A stretch of DNA of 64,000 bases from Lutibacter citreus (GTDB lineage: Bacteria; Bacteroidota; Bacteroidia; Flavobacteriales; Flavobacteriaceae). The position numbers and the translations under genes were made by a program. The stretch covers positions 62,001-126,000 of the forward strand of contig NZ_QEIH01000002.1 in NCBI RefSeq assembly GCF_003260195.1. Direction: 5' to 3'. Numbering within the stretch: the stretch's first letter is position 1; each line of letters begins with the position of its first letter. Shown here piece by piece: positions 1 through 8,841 of this stretch. The notes under the pieces are model-generated. The model was not told where the DNA came from. It searched no databases and worked only from the letters and a program-made list of their open reading frames with translations.

Positions 1-43
1 ATTAAATACTATATTTGAAAAACTAATTTCCATCTCATTAAAA

Positions 44-1057
44 ATGAATAAAGGTAAAATTACCATTCATGATATTTCTAAAAACTTAGGAATTGATAGT
101 TCTACAGTTTCTAGGGCTTTAAATGACAGTCCTCGTGTTTCAAAAAAAACAAAGGAAAAAATTCTAAAAAAAGCTGAAGAATTAGGTTATCAAAGAAATA
201 GTTTAGCTTCAAAACTTAGAACCAATCGCACAAATACTATTGGAGTAATTGTACCTAGAATATCTCGTCATTTTTTCGCTTCGGTAATTTCCGGAATTGA
301 AGAAACCGCCTTTGATGCTGGTTACGAAGTAATCATTTGTCAGTCTTTGGATAGCTATGAAAGAGAAAAAAAATTAGTTGACACTTTGTTGTCTAACAGA
401 GTTGACGGCATTTTAATTTCCATTTCAATGGGAACTACAAATTACGATCATTTTGAAAATTATAAAAACAACGGATTTCCAATTATATTTTTTGATCGCC
501 CTTGTGAAGTTTCAAAAAACACCAATATTATTATTGACGATTTAAAAGCCAGTCTTGAAGCAACAGAACATTTAATTTTAAATGGTTGTAAAAATATCGC
601 ACACTTTTCTGGACCGCAAACTATTGAATTATACAGAAGAAGATACAAAGGTTATATAGCAGCTTTAGAAAAATATAATTTTCCAATTCGTGAAGAATTT
701 ATATTTGAATCTAACTTAATGAAACAAGATGGAATTCAGTGCGCCAAAGAAATTTTAAAACTACCAGAAATTGATGGTGTTTTTTCGGCAAATGATGTAA
801 CAGCAATTAGCGCCATGCAATATTTAAAAACACAAGGCAAAAAATTGCCTGAAGACATAGCCTTTGTTGGTTTTAGTAATGAACCAATTTCTGCAGTTAT
901 TGAGCCTTCTTTAACAACAATTAATCAACCAGATTTTGAAATGGGAAAAGTAGCTTCTACCCTACTTTTTAATCAAATTAATAATAAAACTGTTCTAAAT
1001 CAAACCACAATATTAGAACCAGAATTAATAATCCGAAAATCATCTATTAAAAACTAA
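44..1057 (+). CDS. LacI-family transcriptional regulator
   Basis: DNA-binding regulator of the LacI/GalR family, 337 residues, the usual length. An N-terminal helix-turn-helix of about residues 6-50 (DSSTVSRALND, then a hinge ending ELGYQRN) is followed by a periplasmic-binding-protein-like effector domain from about 60 to 335 (TIGVIVPRI, DGVFSANDVTA, PEDIAFVGFSNEP). The next gene begins two bases after its stop, so it is probably the first visible member of the polysaccharide operon and senses a breakdown product of that glycan. LacI-type control is less common than SusR/hybrid two-component or ECF control in Bacteroidetes loci. The effector cannot be read from the sequence. Confidence 0.93.
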   Translation: MNKGKITIHDISKNLGIDSSTVSRALNDSPRVSKKTKEKILKKAEELGYQRNSLASKLRTNRTNTIGVIVPRISRHFFASVISGIEETAFDAGYEVIICQSLDSYEREKKLVDTLLSNRVDGILISISMGTTNYDHFENYKNNGFPIIFFDRPCEVSKNTNIIIDDLKASLEATEHLILNGCKNIAHFSGPQTIELYRRRYKGYIAALEKYNFPIREEFIFESNLMKQDGIQCAKEILKLPEIDGVFSANDVTAISAMQYLKTQGKKLPEDIAFVGFSNEPISAVIEPSLTTINQPDFEMGKVASTLLFNQINNKTVLNQTTILEPELIIRKSSIKN

Positions 1058-1059
1058 TT

Positions 1060-2223
1060 ATGAAATTACTCAAGTTAACCTCATTATTTTTATTCTCAAT
1101 ACTAATAACTTCCTGCTCAAAAAAAGAAAGTGAAATAGATAAATCCGCTCAACAATTTGCACTATTAGTAAACGATGCTGAAATAGCAAATAAAATTCCA
1201 AGAACTTTAACTGCAGAAGGTGAAATGCATTGGACAAACCCAAAATTCGATTGGACTGAAGGTTTTTTCCCTGGTAGTTGTTGGTATTTATTTGAAGCTA
1301 CAAAAGACCAAAAATGGCAAAAAGCTGCTGAAAAATTTCAAGCTCAATTTGAATCTCATAAACTTAGAACCAACAATCACGATTTAGGTTTTGTTTTTAA
1401 TTGTTCCTACGGAAATGGATATAGATTAACTAAAAACGAAAGTTTTAAACAAGTTATGATTACTTCAGCTGAATCTCTAAGTACACGCTTTAATCCAAAT
1501 GTTGGTTGTATTAAAAGTTGGGACGTAACCGGCGGATGGCAAGCAACAAGAGGTTGGAAATACCCTGTAATTATAGATAATATGATGAATTTAGAATTAC
1601 TTTTTGAAGTCTCTAAATTAACTGGAAATGACAAGTACAAAAACATTGCAATTACTCACGCAAACACTACTTTAAAGAACCATTTTAGAGAAGATAATAG
1701 TTCAGTTCACGTTGTTGATTACGATCCAGAAACTGGTGAAGTAAGAAACAAACACACAGCACAAGGTTTTGCACACACAAGTGCTTGGGCTCGCGGACAA
1801 GCCTGGGGATTATATGGTTACACAGTTTGCTACAGATATACAAAAGATGAAAAATACCTCAAGCAGGCTGAAAAAATCGCAAAGTTTATTACTGAATATA
1901 AAGGAACACCTGAAGATGGAATTCCTTATTGGGATTACAGCGCTCCAAACATACCAAATGAACCAAGAGATGTTTCGGCGGCTGCTGTAACAGTTTCGGC
2001 TTTAATTGAATTAGATGGTTTCTCTAAGAACACTTATAAACCTGCAATTGATAAAATAATGACCTCTTTAGCTTCTGAAAAATACACAGCTAAACTGGGA
2101 GAAAACAAACATTTTCTTTTAAAACATAGTGTTGGTAGCATTCCTCACGGAGCTGAAATTGATGTGCCTTTAAATTATGCTGATTATTATTATTTAGAAG
2201 CTTTAGTACGTTTAAAAAAATAA
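1060..2223 (+). CDS. GH88 unsaturated glucuronyl hydrolase, lipoprotein
   Basis: Glycoside hydrolase of family 88, 387 residues, which removes the 4,5-unsaturated uronic acid left at the non-reducing end by polysaccharide lyases. The family signature is clear: DWTEGFFPGSCWYL near residues 64-77, HDLGF with Asp108 and PVIIDNMMNLELL with Asp173, which match the two family Asp positions. The protein starts with a type II signal peptide (LITSC, Cys19) so it is lipid-anchored, probably facing the periplasm. It lies in an operon with two beta-helix proteins and a sulfatase, so a lyase-type pathway on a uronic-acid-containing glycan is implied. GH105 is the alternative family, but the N-terminal motif favours GH88. 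Confidence 0.92.
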   Translation: MKLLKLTSLFLFSILITSCSKKESEIDKSAQQFALLVNDAEIANKIPRTLTAEGEMHWTNPKFDWTEGFFPGSCWYLFEATKDQKWQKAAEKFQAQFESHKLRTNNHDLGFVFNCSYGNGYRLTKNESFKQVMITSAESLSTRFNPNVGCIKSWDVTGGWQATRGWKYPVIIDNMMNLELLFEVSKLTGNDKYKNIAITHANTTLKNHFREDNSSVHVVDYDPETGEVRNKHTAQGFAHTSAWARGQAWGLYGYTVCYRYTKDEKYLKQAEKIAKFITEYKGTPEDGIPYWDYSAPNIPNEPRDVSAAAVTVSALIELDGFSKNTYKPAIDKIMTSLASEKYTAKLGENKHFLLKHSVGSIPHGAEIDVPLNYADYYYLEALVRLKK

Positions 2224-2226
2224 ATT

Positions 2227-3792
2227 ATGAGTTTTAAAAATGTATTATTTGTAACTTTAATTTTCAGTTTATTAAGTTGTCAAGCACAAAACAGTCAGGT
2301 CTGGGAAGATTTCAAAGCATCTAAACAAACTGGAAACGAACCAATTTTACCGGATTTTTCATATGCTGGTTATAAATATAGCGAAGTTGAGATTCCAACC
2401 GTTAATCATAAAATATTTGATGTAACAAAATTTGGAGCAATTCCAAACGACATTAATTCAGATAAAGATGCCATTAAAAAAGCAATTAAAGCTGCTGAAA
2501 AAAATGGCTCTGGAATTGTCTATTTCCCTAAAGGGAAGTATTACGTTAACACTCAAAATGACGATACTAGTATCATAGAAATTAAAGGTTCAAATATTGT
2601 TTTTAGAGGCGAAGGTGTAAATAAATCTACCTTGTTTTTTGATAAAGACTTACCTCCTACTGATCCTAAAAAATTATGGAGCTGTCCGAGTGCTATTCAA
2701 ACTAAAGCTTCAGGTGCCGATAAAAAATTAGCTACTATTACTTCAAATACAAGAAGAGAAACTCATAATATAGAAGTTAATGATGCTTCAAAAATAAAAA
2801 AAGGAAATTGGATAATTTTAAAAGTTTCAAACAATGATCCTGAATTAATTAAATACGATATTCAACCTTTAATTGCAGATAAAACTTGGAGTACTATTAA
2901 CACTAAAGGAGTAATTGTAAATGAACGTCATCAAGTATCTTCAGTAAAAAAGAATACAATTACATTGGTTGAACCTATACATTACGACATTCAAGCAAAA
3001 CACAATTGGAGTGTGTATAGTTTTGCTCATTCTGAAGAGCTTGGGTTCGAAGATTTATCTTTTGAAGGTAATTGGAAAAAAGAATTTGTGCATCACCGTT
3101 CAGCTCAAGATGATGGCGGATGGAGCATTTTACAAGTTTCTAGATGTGTAAATTCCTGGGTAAAAGACTGTTCTTTTAAAAACGTAAACAACGCACTTAG
3201 TTTTTCTCAATCTGCTTATTCTACAGCCATTAATATTACTATTAATGGGTTTATAGGTCATAGTTCTGTACACGCTGCTGGAGGTTCTACTGGAATCCTT
3301 TTAGCTAATATTAATGATATTGCTGGAATGCATCATTCCACAGGTGTTGGCGGAGGAAGCACAACAGCAACCGTAATTTGGAGAAGTAAATACCCATCAC
3401 ATACTTGTTTTGAATCACATGCATCTCAACCAAGATGTACTTTGTTTGATAATGTTGAAGGAGGTTTCTTTTCTGGAAGAGCTGGTGGAGCTATAAAAAG
3501 TTTACCAAATCATAGTCGTTATTTAGTTCTATGGAATTTTAAAGAAACGGATGAAAGCGAAAAAGATTTTAGATTTATTGCAACCGACTCTTGGTATTGG
3601 AGAATTGTACCACCAATTATTGTTGGTTTTCACGGCGCAGGTACAACTTTCAATAAAGATGAAGTTCAAATTACAGAAAGTATTGGTGCTCCTGTAAAAC
3701 CTGAATCACTATTCGAAGAACAATTAAAACTCAGATTGGGTAAATTACCCGATTGGATTACTAAATTAAAAAATGAACTTATTATAAATTAA
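2227..3792 (+). CDS. Right-handed beta-helix lipoprotein (pectate lyase superfamily type), first copy
   Basis: A 521-residue lipoprotein (LLSC lipobox, Cys18) with a pectate-lyase-3-like start at about residues 60-130: VTKFGAIPND, then AIKKAIKAAEKNGSG and IVYFPKGKYYVN. This is the usual entry to a right-handed parallel beta-helix, and the C-terminal half fits further coils. The same family signature SYAGY..(S/G)E..IPTV occurs in the gene at 7150, so the two are paralogues. Such proteins (often with a DUF4955 region) are common in Bacteroidetes polysaccharide loci and may be lyases or glycosidases; which one, and on which bond, cannot be decided here. Spacing to neighbours is three and four bases. 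Confidence 0.8.
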   Translation: MSFKNVLFVTLIFSLLSCQAQNSQVWEDFKASKQTGNEPILPDFSYAGYKYSEVEIPTVNHKIFDVTKFGAIPNDINSDKDAIKKAIKAAEKNGSGIVYFPKGKYYVNTQNDDTSIIEIKGSNIVFRGEGVNKSTLFFDKDLPPTDPKKLWSCPSAIQTKASGADKKLATITSNTRRETHNIEVNDASKIKKGNWIILKVSNNDPELIKYDIQPLIADKTWSTINTKGVIVNERHQVSSVKKNTITLVEPIHYDIQAKHNWSVYSFAHSEELGFEDLSFEGNWKKEFVHHRSAQDDGGWSILQVSRCVNSWVKDCSFKNVNNALSFSQSAYSTAINITINGFIGHSSVHAAGGSTGILLANINDIAGMHHSTGVGGGSTTATVIWRSKYPSHTCFESHASQPRCTLFDNVEGGFFSGRAGGAIKSLPNHSRYLVLWNFKETDESEKDFRFIATDSWYWRIVPPIIVGFHGAGTTFNKDEVQITESIGAPVKPESLFEEQLKLRLGKLPDWITKLKNELIIN

Positions 3793-3796
3793 CAAT

Positions 3797-5371
3797 ATGA
3801 GCTTCAAAAATAGTATTCTTATCATTTTTTCACTGCTATTAATTAGCTGTAAAAGTGAAGTTAAAAAAGTAGAAGTAGCTTCTAAAAAACCAAATGTATT
3901 AATCATTTTTCCCGATCAATTAAGACGTTATAGCGCTGGTTTTTGGAAAGAAGACAACTACAAAAAATATGTAGTTGGAAAATCAGATCCAGTTATAACT
4001 CCAACAATAGATAAATTGGCTAAAAACGGTGTAGTTTTCACGCAAGCTGTTAGTAATTATCCATTATGTAGCCCATACAGAGGAATGATGCTTTCAGGAA
4101 TGTATCCACAACAAAATGGAATTTGGAACAATTGTAAAAAAGGAAGAGTTCATAGTTTAAAAGATGATATTTCAACAATACCAGATTTATTTTATAAAGC
4201 TGGTTATAACACTTCTTACTTCGGAAAATGTCATTGGTTAAAAACAGAACCTTTATTTGACGAAAATGGCACTTATGTTGGCACAACAGAAGCACCAGGA
4301 GGACATTATGTAAACACTTATGACACTTATGTTCCACCAGGAAAACCAAGACACAATATTGAATATTTTTATCAGGCGTTAAAAGATGAACATTTTAACC
4401 CAAGAATTTATTCAAACGACCCAGATGCTATTGAAGGTAAAAAAGATGGGGAATTGCATTTGCCTAAAGTTTTTTCAGCAAAAAATGAAGCTGATAAAAT
4501 TATTACTTATTTAAGAAATGAAAAGGATCAACGAAATTCTGATAAGCCATTTTGTATGATATGGTCTATGAACCCACCTCATAATCCTTGGGATGATGAA
4601 AACACTGATATGGAAACATTACATGAGTATTATGATACAGATAAGTTTCCTAAGGTAGATGACAAACTAGTTGTTAGAGAAAATGCTGATTTAGACGTTG
4701 CAAAATACGCTCGACACTATTATGCAAATGTTACAAGTGCAGATAATTACGTTGGACATGTAATTGATGAATTAGAAAAAATGGGAGAACTAGATAATAC
4801 CATTGTTATATTTAGTTCAGACCACGGAGAAATGCTTGGAAGTCATAGTAAAACTGGAAAAAATTCATTTCAGTTAGAGTCTCTTTCAATACCTTTTATT
4901 GTTCACTGGCCTAAACATTTAAAAGCAGGAATTACTGATGTATTATTTTCTGCACCTGATGTTTTACCAACAGCATTGGGATTGGCAGGATTAGCAAACG
5001 AAATTCCTAAAGAAGTGCAAGGAACAAATTTTGCTGAGTTACTCGTAAACCCAGAAAATAATTCAGTAAAAAAACCTGAAGATGTTTTAATTATGTTAGG
5101 AAACTCTAGAGGTATATTCTCTGGAAAATATACATTGTGTTTAGAAGAAAACAAAAAACAATGGGATACAGATAAAGGCACTGAAATTTCAGAAGCTTAT
5201 TTATATGATAATATAAATGACCCTTATCAATTAAATAAAATCAATATAAAGGATTTACCAGAAGTTGCAAACAAACTTTTAAAATCCTTAGGTAAAAAAC
5301 TAAAAATGGCTAACGATCCTTGGTTTCAGCAAAAGAAATATAGTGAAACAATACCTTATCCTAAAAGCTAA
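3797..5371 (+). CDS. Type I (formylglycine) sulfatase, lipoprotein
   Basis: Carbohydrate sulfatase of the alkaline phosphatase-like superfamily, 524 residues. The metal-binding start VLIIFPDQLRR (Asp40, Gln41) and the maturation motif C-S-P-Y-R beginning at Cys91 are present; that cysteine is oxidised to formylglycine by a maturation enzyme not found in this window. A second metal site, FSSDHGEMLGSH, follows in the C-terminal half. The signal peptide ends in LLISC (Cys18), so it is a lipoprotein. It sits between a beta-helix protein and a GH43-like enzyme, showing that the target glycan is sulfated. The position of the ester it cuts is unknown. Confidence 0.94.
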   Translation: MSFKNSILIIFSLLLISCKSEVKKVEVASKKPNVLIIFPDQLRRYSAGFWKEDNYKKYVVGKSDPVITPTIDKLAKNGVVFTQAVSNYPLCSPYRGMMLSGMYPQQNGIWNNCKKGRVHSLKDDISTIPDLFYKAGYNTSYFGKCHWLKTEPLFDENGTYVGTTEAPGGHYVNTYDTYVPPGKPRHNIEYFYQALKDEHFNPRIYSNDPDAIEGKKDGELHLPKVFSAKNEADKIITYLRNEKDQRNSDKPFCMIWSMNPPHNPWDDENTDMETLHEYYDTDKFPKVDDKLVVRENADLDVAKYARHYYANVTSADNYVGHVIDELEKMGELDNTIVIFSSDHGEMLGSHSKTGKNSFQLESLSIPFIVHWPKHLKAGITDVLFSAPDVLPTALGLAGLANEIPKEVQGTNFAELLVNPENNSVKKPEDVLIMLGNSRGIFSGKYTLCLEENKKQWDTDKGTEISEAYLYDNINDPYQLNKINIKDLPEVANKLLKSLGKKLKMANDPWFQQKKYSETIPYPKS

Positions 5372-5378
5372 ATAAAAT

Positions 5379-7136
5379 ATGTTCCATATAAAAAACAGCA
5401 ATAATTTTAAAGTTCTATTATTAGTTCCAATGCTAGTTCTTATAGCTTTCTCATTTTCTCAATGCAAAATTGAGAAAAAAGTAAAAGAACAGATTTCTAC
5501 AGTTTGCAATCCAATGGATTTAAGTTATCGTTTTATGCCTGATGGCGTTTCAAGACGAGAAGCTGCAGACCCAACAGTTATTTTATTTAAAGACACATAC
5601 TTTCTGTTTGCGTCAAAATCTGGTGGATATTGGTATTCTGATGATTTAACTAAGTGGACTTTTATTGAAACGAATGAAATTCCAACAGAAGAATATGCTC
5701 CAACCGCAATTGTTATAAACAATGAAGTTTATTTTTTAGCATCAAACGGTAAAAAAAATACGATTTATAAATCAGCTGATCCTAAAACTGGAAAATGGGA
5801 AATTGTAAAAGATGGTTTAAAAGTACCAATGACGGATCCTGCATTCTTTTTAGATGATGATAATAAGTTGTTTATATATTGGGGTTGCTCAAATAAAGAC
5901 CCAATTTACGGTGTTGAAATTGATAAAAATTCCTTTGAATTTATTGGAGAAACGAAGGAATTATTATTCCCAAATCCACAAAATTTCGGATGGGAAATTC
6001 GTGGAGATTACAACACAAAAACGGACGTTTCTCCATGGTTAGAAGGCGCTTGGATGAATAAACACAACGGGAAATATTACTTACAATATTCAGCTCCTGG
6101 AACTTTAGAAAAATCGTATTGTGACGGTGTTTATGAATCTGAAAACCCTTTAGGTCCATTCACAGTTGCTAAACATAACTCGTTCGCCTATAAACCTGAA
6201 GGTTTTGCTTGTGGTGCTGGACACGGAAGTACTTTTGAAGATAAATATGGGAATTTTTGGCATGTAGGCACCATAACAATTTCTGTAAAACATAAGTTTG
6301 AAAGACGCATTGGTTTTTACCCTGTATTTTTTGATAAAGATGATGTCTTGTATTCAAATACAAAATTTGGAGATTTCCCAATGATTATTCCGAAGAAAAA
6401 AATTGAAAGTATTGATGAACTATTTCCAAATTGGATGTTACTTTCTTACAACAAACCTATTGAAGTTTCTTCTGAATTAGAAGGGCATCCAAAATATTTA
6501 GCTACTGATGAAGAAATTAGAACCTTTTGGAGTGCCAAAACCGGTGAAAAAGGAGGCTGGCTTCTAATGGATTTAGAAAAAGATGTTGAAATTAATGCAA
6601 TACAAGTAAATTTTGCTGAACAAGACACCAAACTTTTTAACAGACAACCAAACATTTACCAACAGTTTTTGGTTGAATACTCTTCAGATAAAGAAATTTG
6701 GAAAACTTTAGTTGATAAAACAAAAAGTACTGAAGATGCTCCACATAATTATTTACAACTTAAAAAACCTATAAAAGCTCGCTATGTAAAAATCACAAAT
6801 TATCATACTGTAAGTGGAAAATTTGCTATTTCAGATTTACGTGTTTTTGGTAACGGACAAGGCAATAAACCTCAGTTTGAAAGAACACTAGTTGCAACTA
6901 GAAATAAAGCTGATAGAAGACAAGTAAAATTAAACTGGAATGCAGATAAAAATGCTTTTGGCTACAATATCCGTTATGGAACAGCTCCTGAAAAGTTATA
7001 CCTCAATTACCAAGTTTTAAAAGTTGACAGTTTAACAATTCGCAGTTTAAGCAAACTTCAAAAATACTATTTCACTATAGATACTTTCAATGAAAATGGT
7101 ATTAAAAAAGGTTCAAAAATTATTGCAATAGATTAA
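5379..7136 (+). CDS. GH43-like glycosidase with discoidin and fibronectin-III-like modules
   Basis: A 585-residue lipoprotein (FSQC, Cys29) with a five-bladed beta-propeller of the GH43/GH117-like clan. The expected acidic triad is visible: Asp64 in AADPTVILF, Asp153 in MTDPAFFLDDD and Glu222 in WLEGAW. Residues about 350-490 resemble an F5/8 type C (discoidin, CBM32-like) module, with GGWLLMDLEKDVEINAIQV and a late ARYVKITNY strand, and residues about 500-585 resemble a fibronectin type III fold. It most likely removes a terminal sugar from fragments of the glycan attacked by the neighbouring lyase and sulfatase. Subfamily and sugar cannot be named from the sequence alone. Confidence 0.82.
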   Translation: MFHIKNSNNFKVLLLVPMLVLIAFSFSQCKIEKKVKEQISTVCNPMDLSYRFMPDGVSRREAADPTVILFKDTYFLFASKSGGYWYSDDLTKWTFIETNEIPTEEYAPTAIVINNEVYFLASNGKKNTIYKSADPKTGKWEIVKDGLKVPMTDPAFFLDDDNKLFIYWGCSNKDPIYGVEIDKNSFEFIGETKELLFPNPQNFGWEIRGDYNTKTDVSPWLEGAWMNKHNGKYYLQYSAPGTLEKSYCDGVYESENPLGPFTVAKHNSFAYKPEGFACGAGHGSTFEDKYGNFWHVGTITISVKHKFERRIGFYPVFFDKDDVLYSNTKFGDFPMIIPKKKIESIDELFPNWMLLSYNKPIEVSSELEGHPKYLATDEEIRTFWSAKTGEKGGWLLMDLEKDVEINAIQVNFAEQDTKLFNRQPNIYQQFLVEYSSDKEIWKTLVDKTKSTEDAPHNYLQLKKPIKARYVKITNYHTVSGKFAISDLRVFGNGQGNKPQFERTLVATRNKADRRQVKLNWNADKNAFGYNIRYGTAPEKLYLNYQVLKVDSLTIRSLSKLQKYYFTIDTFNENGIKKGSKIIAID

Positions 7137-7149
7137 AAACAACAAGAAA

Positions 7150-8814
7150 ATGAAACATTTTATACTTATATTTTTAGTTGGAATTTTGCTTATTAGCTGT
7201 TCAGAAAAACCAACACAAATTTGGGAACCTGAAATTTTAAAACAATTCAAAAAAATAGGAGTTGCTTCAAAATTACCAGATTATTCATATGCTGGTTATG
7301 CCTATGGTGAAAAATCGATTCCTACAGTTAAAGGAAAAATTTATAACGTTACAGATTTTGGAGCAATTCCAAATGATGATATAGACGACACAAAAGCAAT
7401 AAATTCAACTATTGAAAATGCTGGTGAAAATGGCGGAGGAATTGTCTTTTTTCCACAAGGAAAGTTTTTGGTAAATATGGATACAACCAAAACTGAAATT
7501 ATAAAAATAAACTACAGTAATATTGTTTTACGAGGTTCTGGTTCAAAAAAAAACGGAACGGTAATTTATAGTGGTTCTTCAACGCATCAAGCTGAAGATA
7601 ATAGTCCTTGGTTATCCCCTTTTGCTGTACATCCAGGACTAAATTTACACGGAACATCATCGTTTTTCAATGTTATAGAATTAAAAGTTTTTTCTGAAAT
7701 AAGACAAGATGTTAAAGCTGGAACTTCAATACTAGAAGTAAACTCTACTAAAGAATTAAATGCTGGAGACATTATTTTAATCGCTTTAAGAAATACCACT
7801 GATAAAGGTAATTTAATGAATGATTTAATGCAACCTTTAGAGTTTGAAGAATTTCAAAAAAGTTATACTGAAGCAGGAGTTCAAAGAGCTGCATCTTTTC
7901 AATGGCCAGTTGAAATTGATAAAATTATTGATGAAACTCATATTAAATTAAAACAACCTGCACGAAGAGATTTATTAGTTAAATACAAACCAACTATTAG
8001 TAAAATGCCAATGCTTAAAAATATTGGAATTGAACATTTTAAATTTGAAAGTGCTTGGACAGGAAACTACAAGCACCACGGAAATAGAGAAATGGATTAT
8101 GGTTGGGGAGCCATAAACTTTCACAGAGTTTCACATGGTTGGATTCGTGATATTCATATAGATAATTACACACAAACAACACATTTGGTAAATAGTAGAA
8201 ATGTAACAATTGAAGACATTAAAATTACAGGTAAAACAGGCCATTATTCACCAAAAATGTATCATTCATCTGATAATTTAGTTCAAAATATAACAGTAGA
8301 AAATGAAGTTACACACGGTCCGGGTTTAGAAGGTTGTTCTTTTGGAAATGTTTATAGAAATATAAGCTTTAAATATCCAACTCCTATAGATTTACACGGT
8401 ATGGCAGATAAAGGCTTTTGCCCGCCAATGTATAATTTATATGAAAACATTATTAATGTGAGTCGTATTGCAGGTGGTGCAGCTCCTCAAAATATCCCGC
8501 ATTCTGGTGAATACAATACTTATTGGAATATTGGTATGGAAGGTTGGAAAGATGGCGATTTTCAAGAGATTTTTTATTCTTGGATTTGGAGAGATCCTAA
8601 ACAATTTAAAAATGAAATGCATATAGATTGTCACAAACAATATTTAAGAAGTATTTTAGTGGGAGTTTATTCAAATAACCAAAAAAAACAACTAAGTATA
8701 GAGCATAGTTTTAAAGATAGAGCTGATGATTGGATTTATGTTGAAGGTCTTAATTCCAAAAAAACAATGGTAGATTTGTATAAAACACAGTTAAAAATAC
8801 GTACATCTAAATAA
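7150..8814 (+). CDS. Right-handed beta-helix lipoprotein (pectate lyase superfamily type), second copy
   Basis: A 554-residue lipoprotein (LLISC, Cys17) and paralogue of the protein encoded at 2227. Both share SYAGY.YGE..IPTV, a VTDFGAIPND entry motif, an AIN/IK helix rich in Ala and Gly, and a GGIVFFPQGKFLVN strand, the mark of pectate-lyase-3-like beta-helices. Beyond about residue 150 the two copies diverge, which suggests different bonds or substrates in the same glycan. A cluster of His, Trp and Asn around residues 310-390 (HHGNREMDYGWG, HVSHGWIRDIH-like repeats) may line the binding face. Activity is not known. Confidence 0.8.
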   Translation: MKHFILIFLVGILLISCSEKPTQIWEPEILKQFKKIGVASKLPDYSYAGYAYGEKSIPTVKGKIYNVTDFGAIPNDDIDDTKAINSTIENAGENGGGIVFFPQGKFLVNMDTTKTEIIKINYSNIVLRGSGSKKNGTVIYSGSSTHQAEDNSPWLSPFAVHPGLNLHGTSSFFNVIELKVFSEIRQDVKAGTSILEVNSTKELNAGDIILIALRNTTDKGNLMNDLMQPLEFEEFQKSYTEAGVQRAASFQWPVEIDKIIDETHIKLKQPARRDLLVKYKPTISKMPMLKNIGIEHFKFESAWTGNYKHHGNREMDYGWGAINFHRVSHGWIRDIHIDNYTQTTHLVNSRNVTIEDIKITGKTGHYSPKMYHSSDNLVQNITVENEVTHGPGLEGCSFGNVYRNISFKYPTPIDLHGMADKGFCPPMYNLYENIINVSRIAGGAAPQNIPHSGEYNTYWNIGMEGWKDGDFQEIFYSWIWRDPKQFKNEMHIDCHKQYLRSILVGVYSNNQKKQLSIEHSFKDRADDWIYVEGLNSKKTMVDLYKTQLKIRTSK

Positions 8815-8841
8815 TTTTTTAATAAACAAACATCTGAAACA

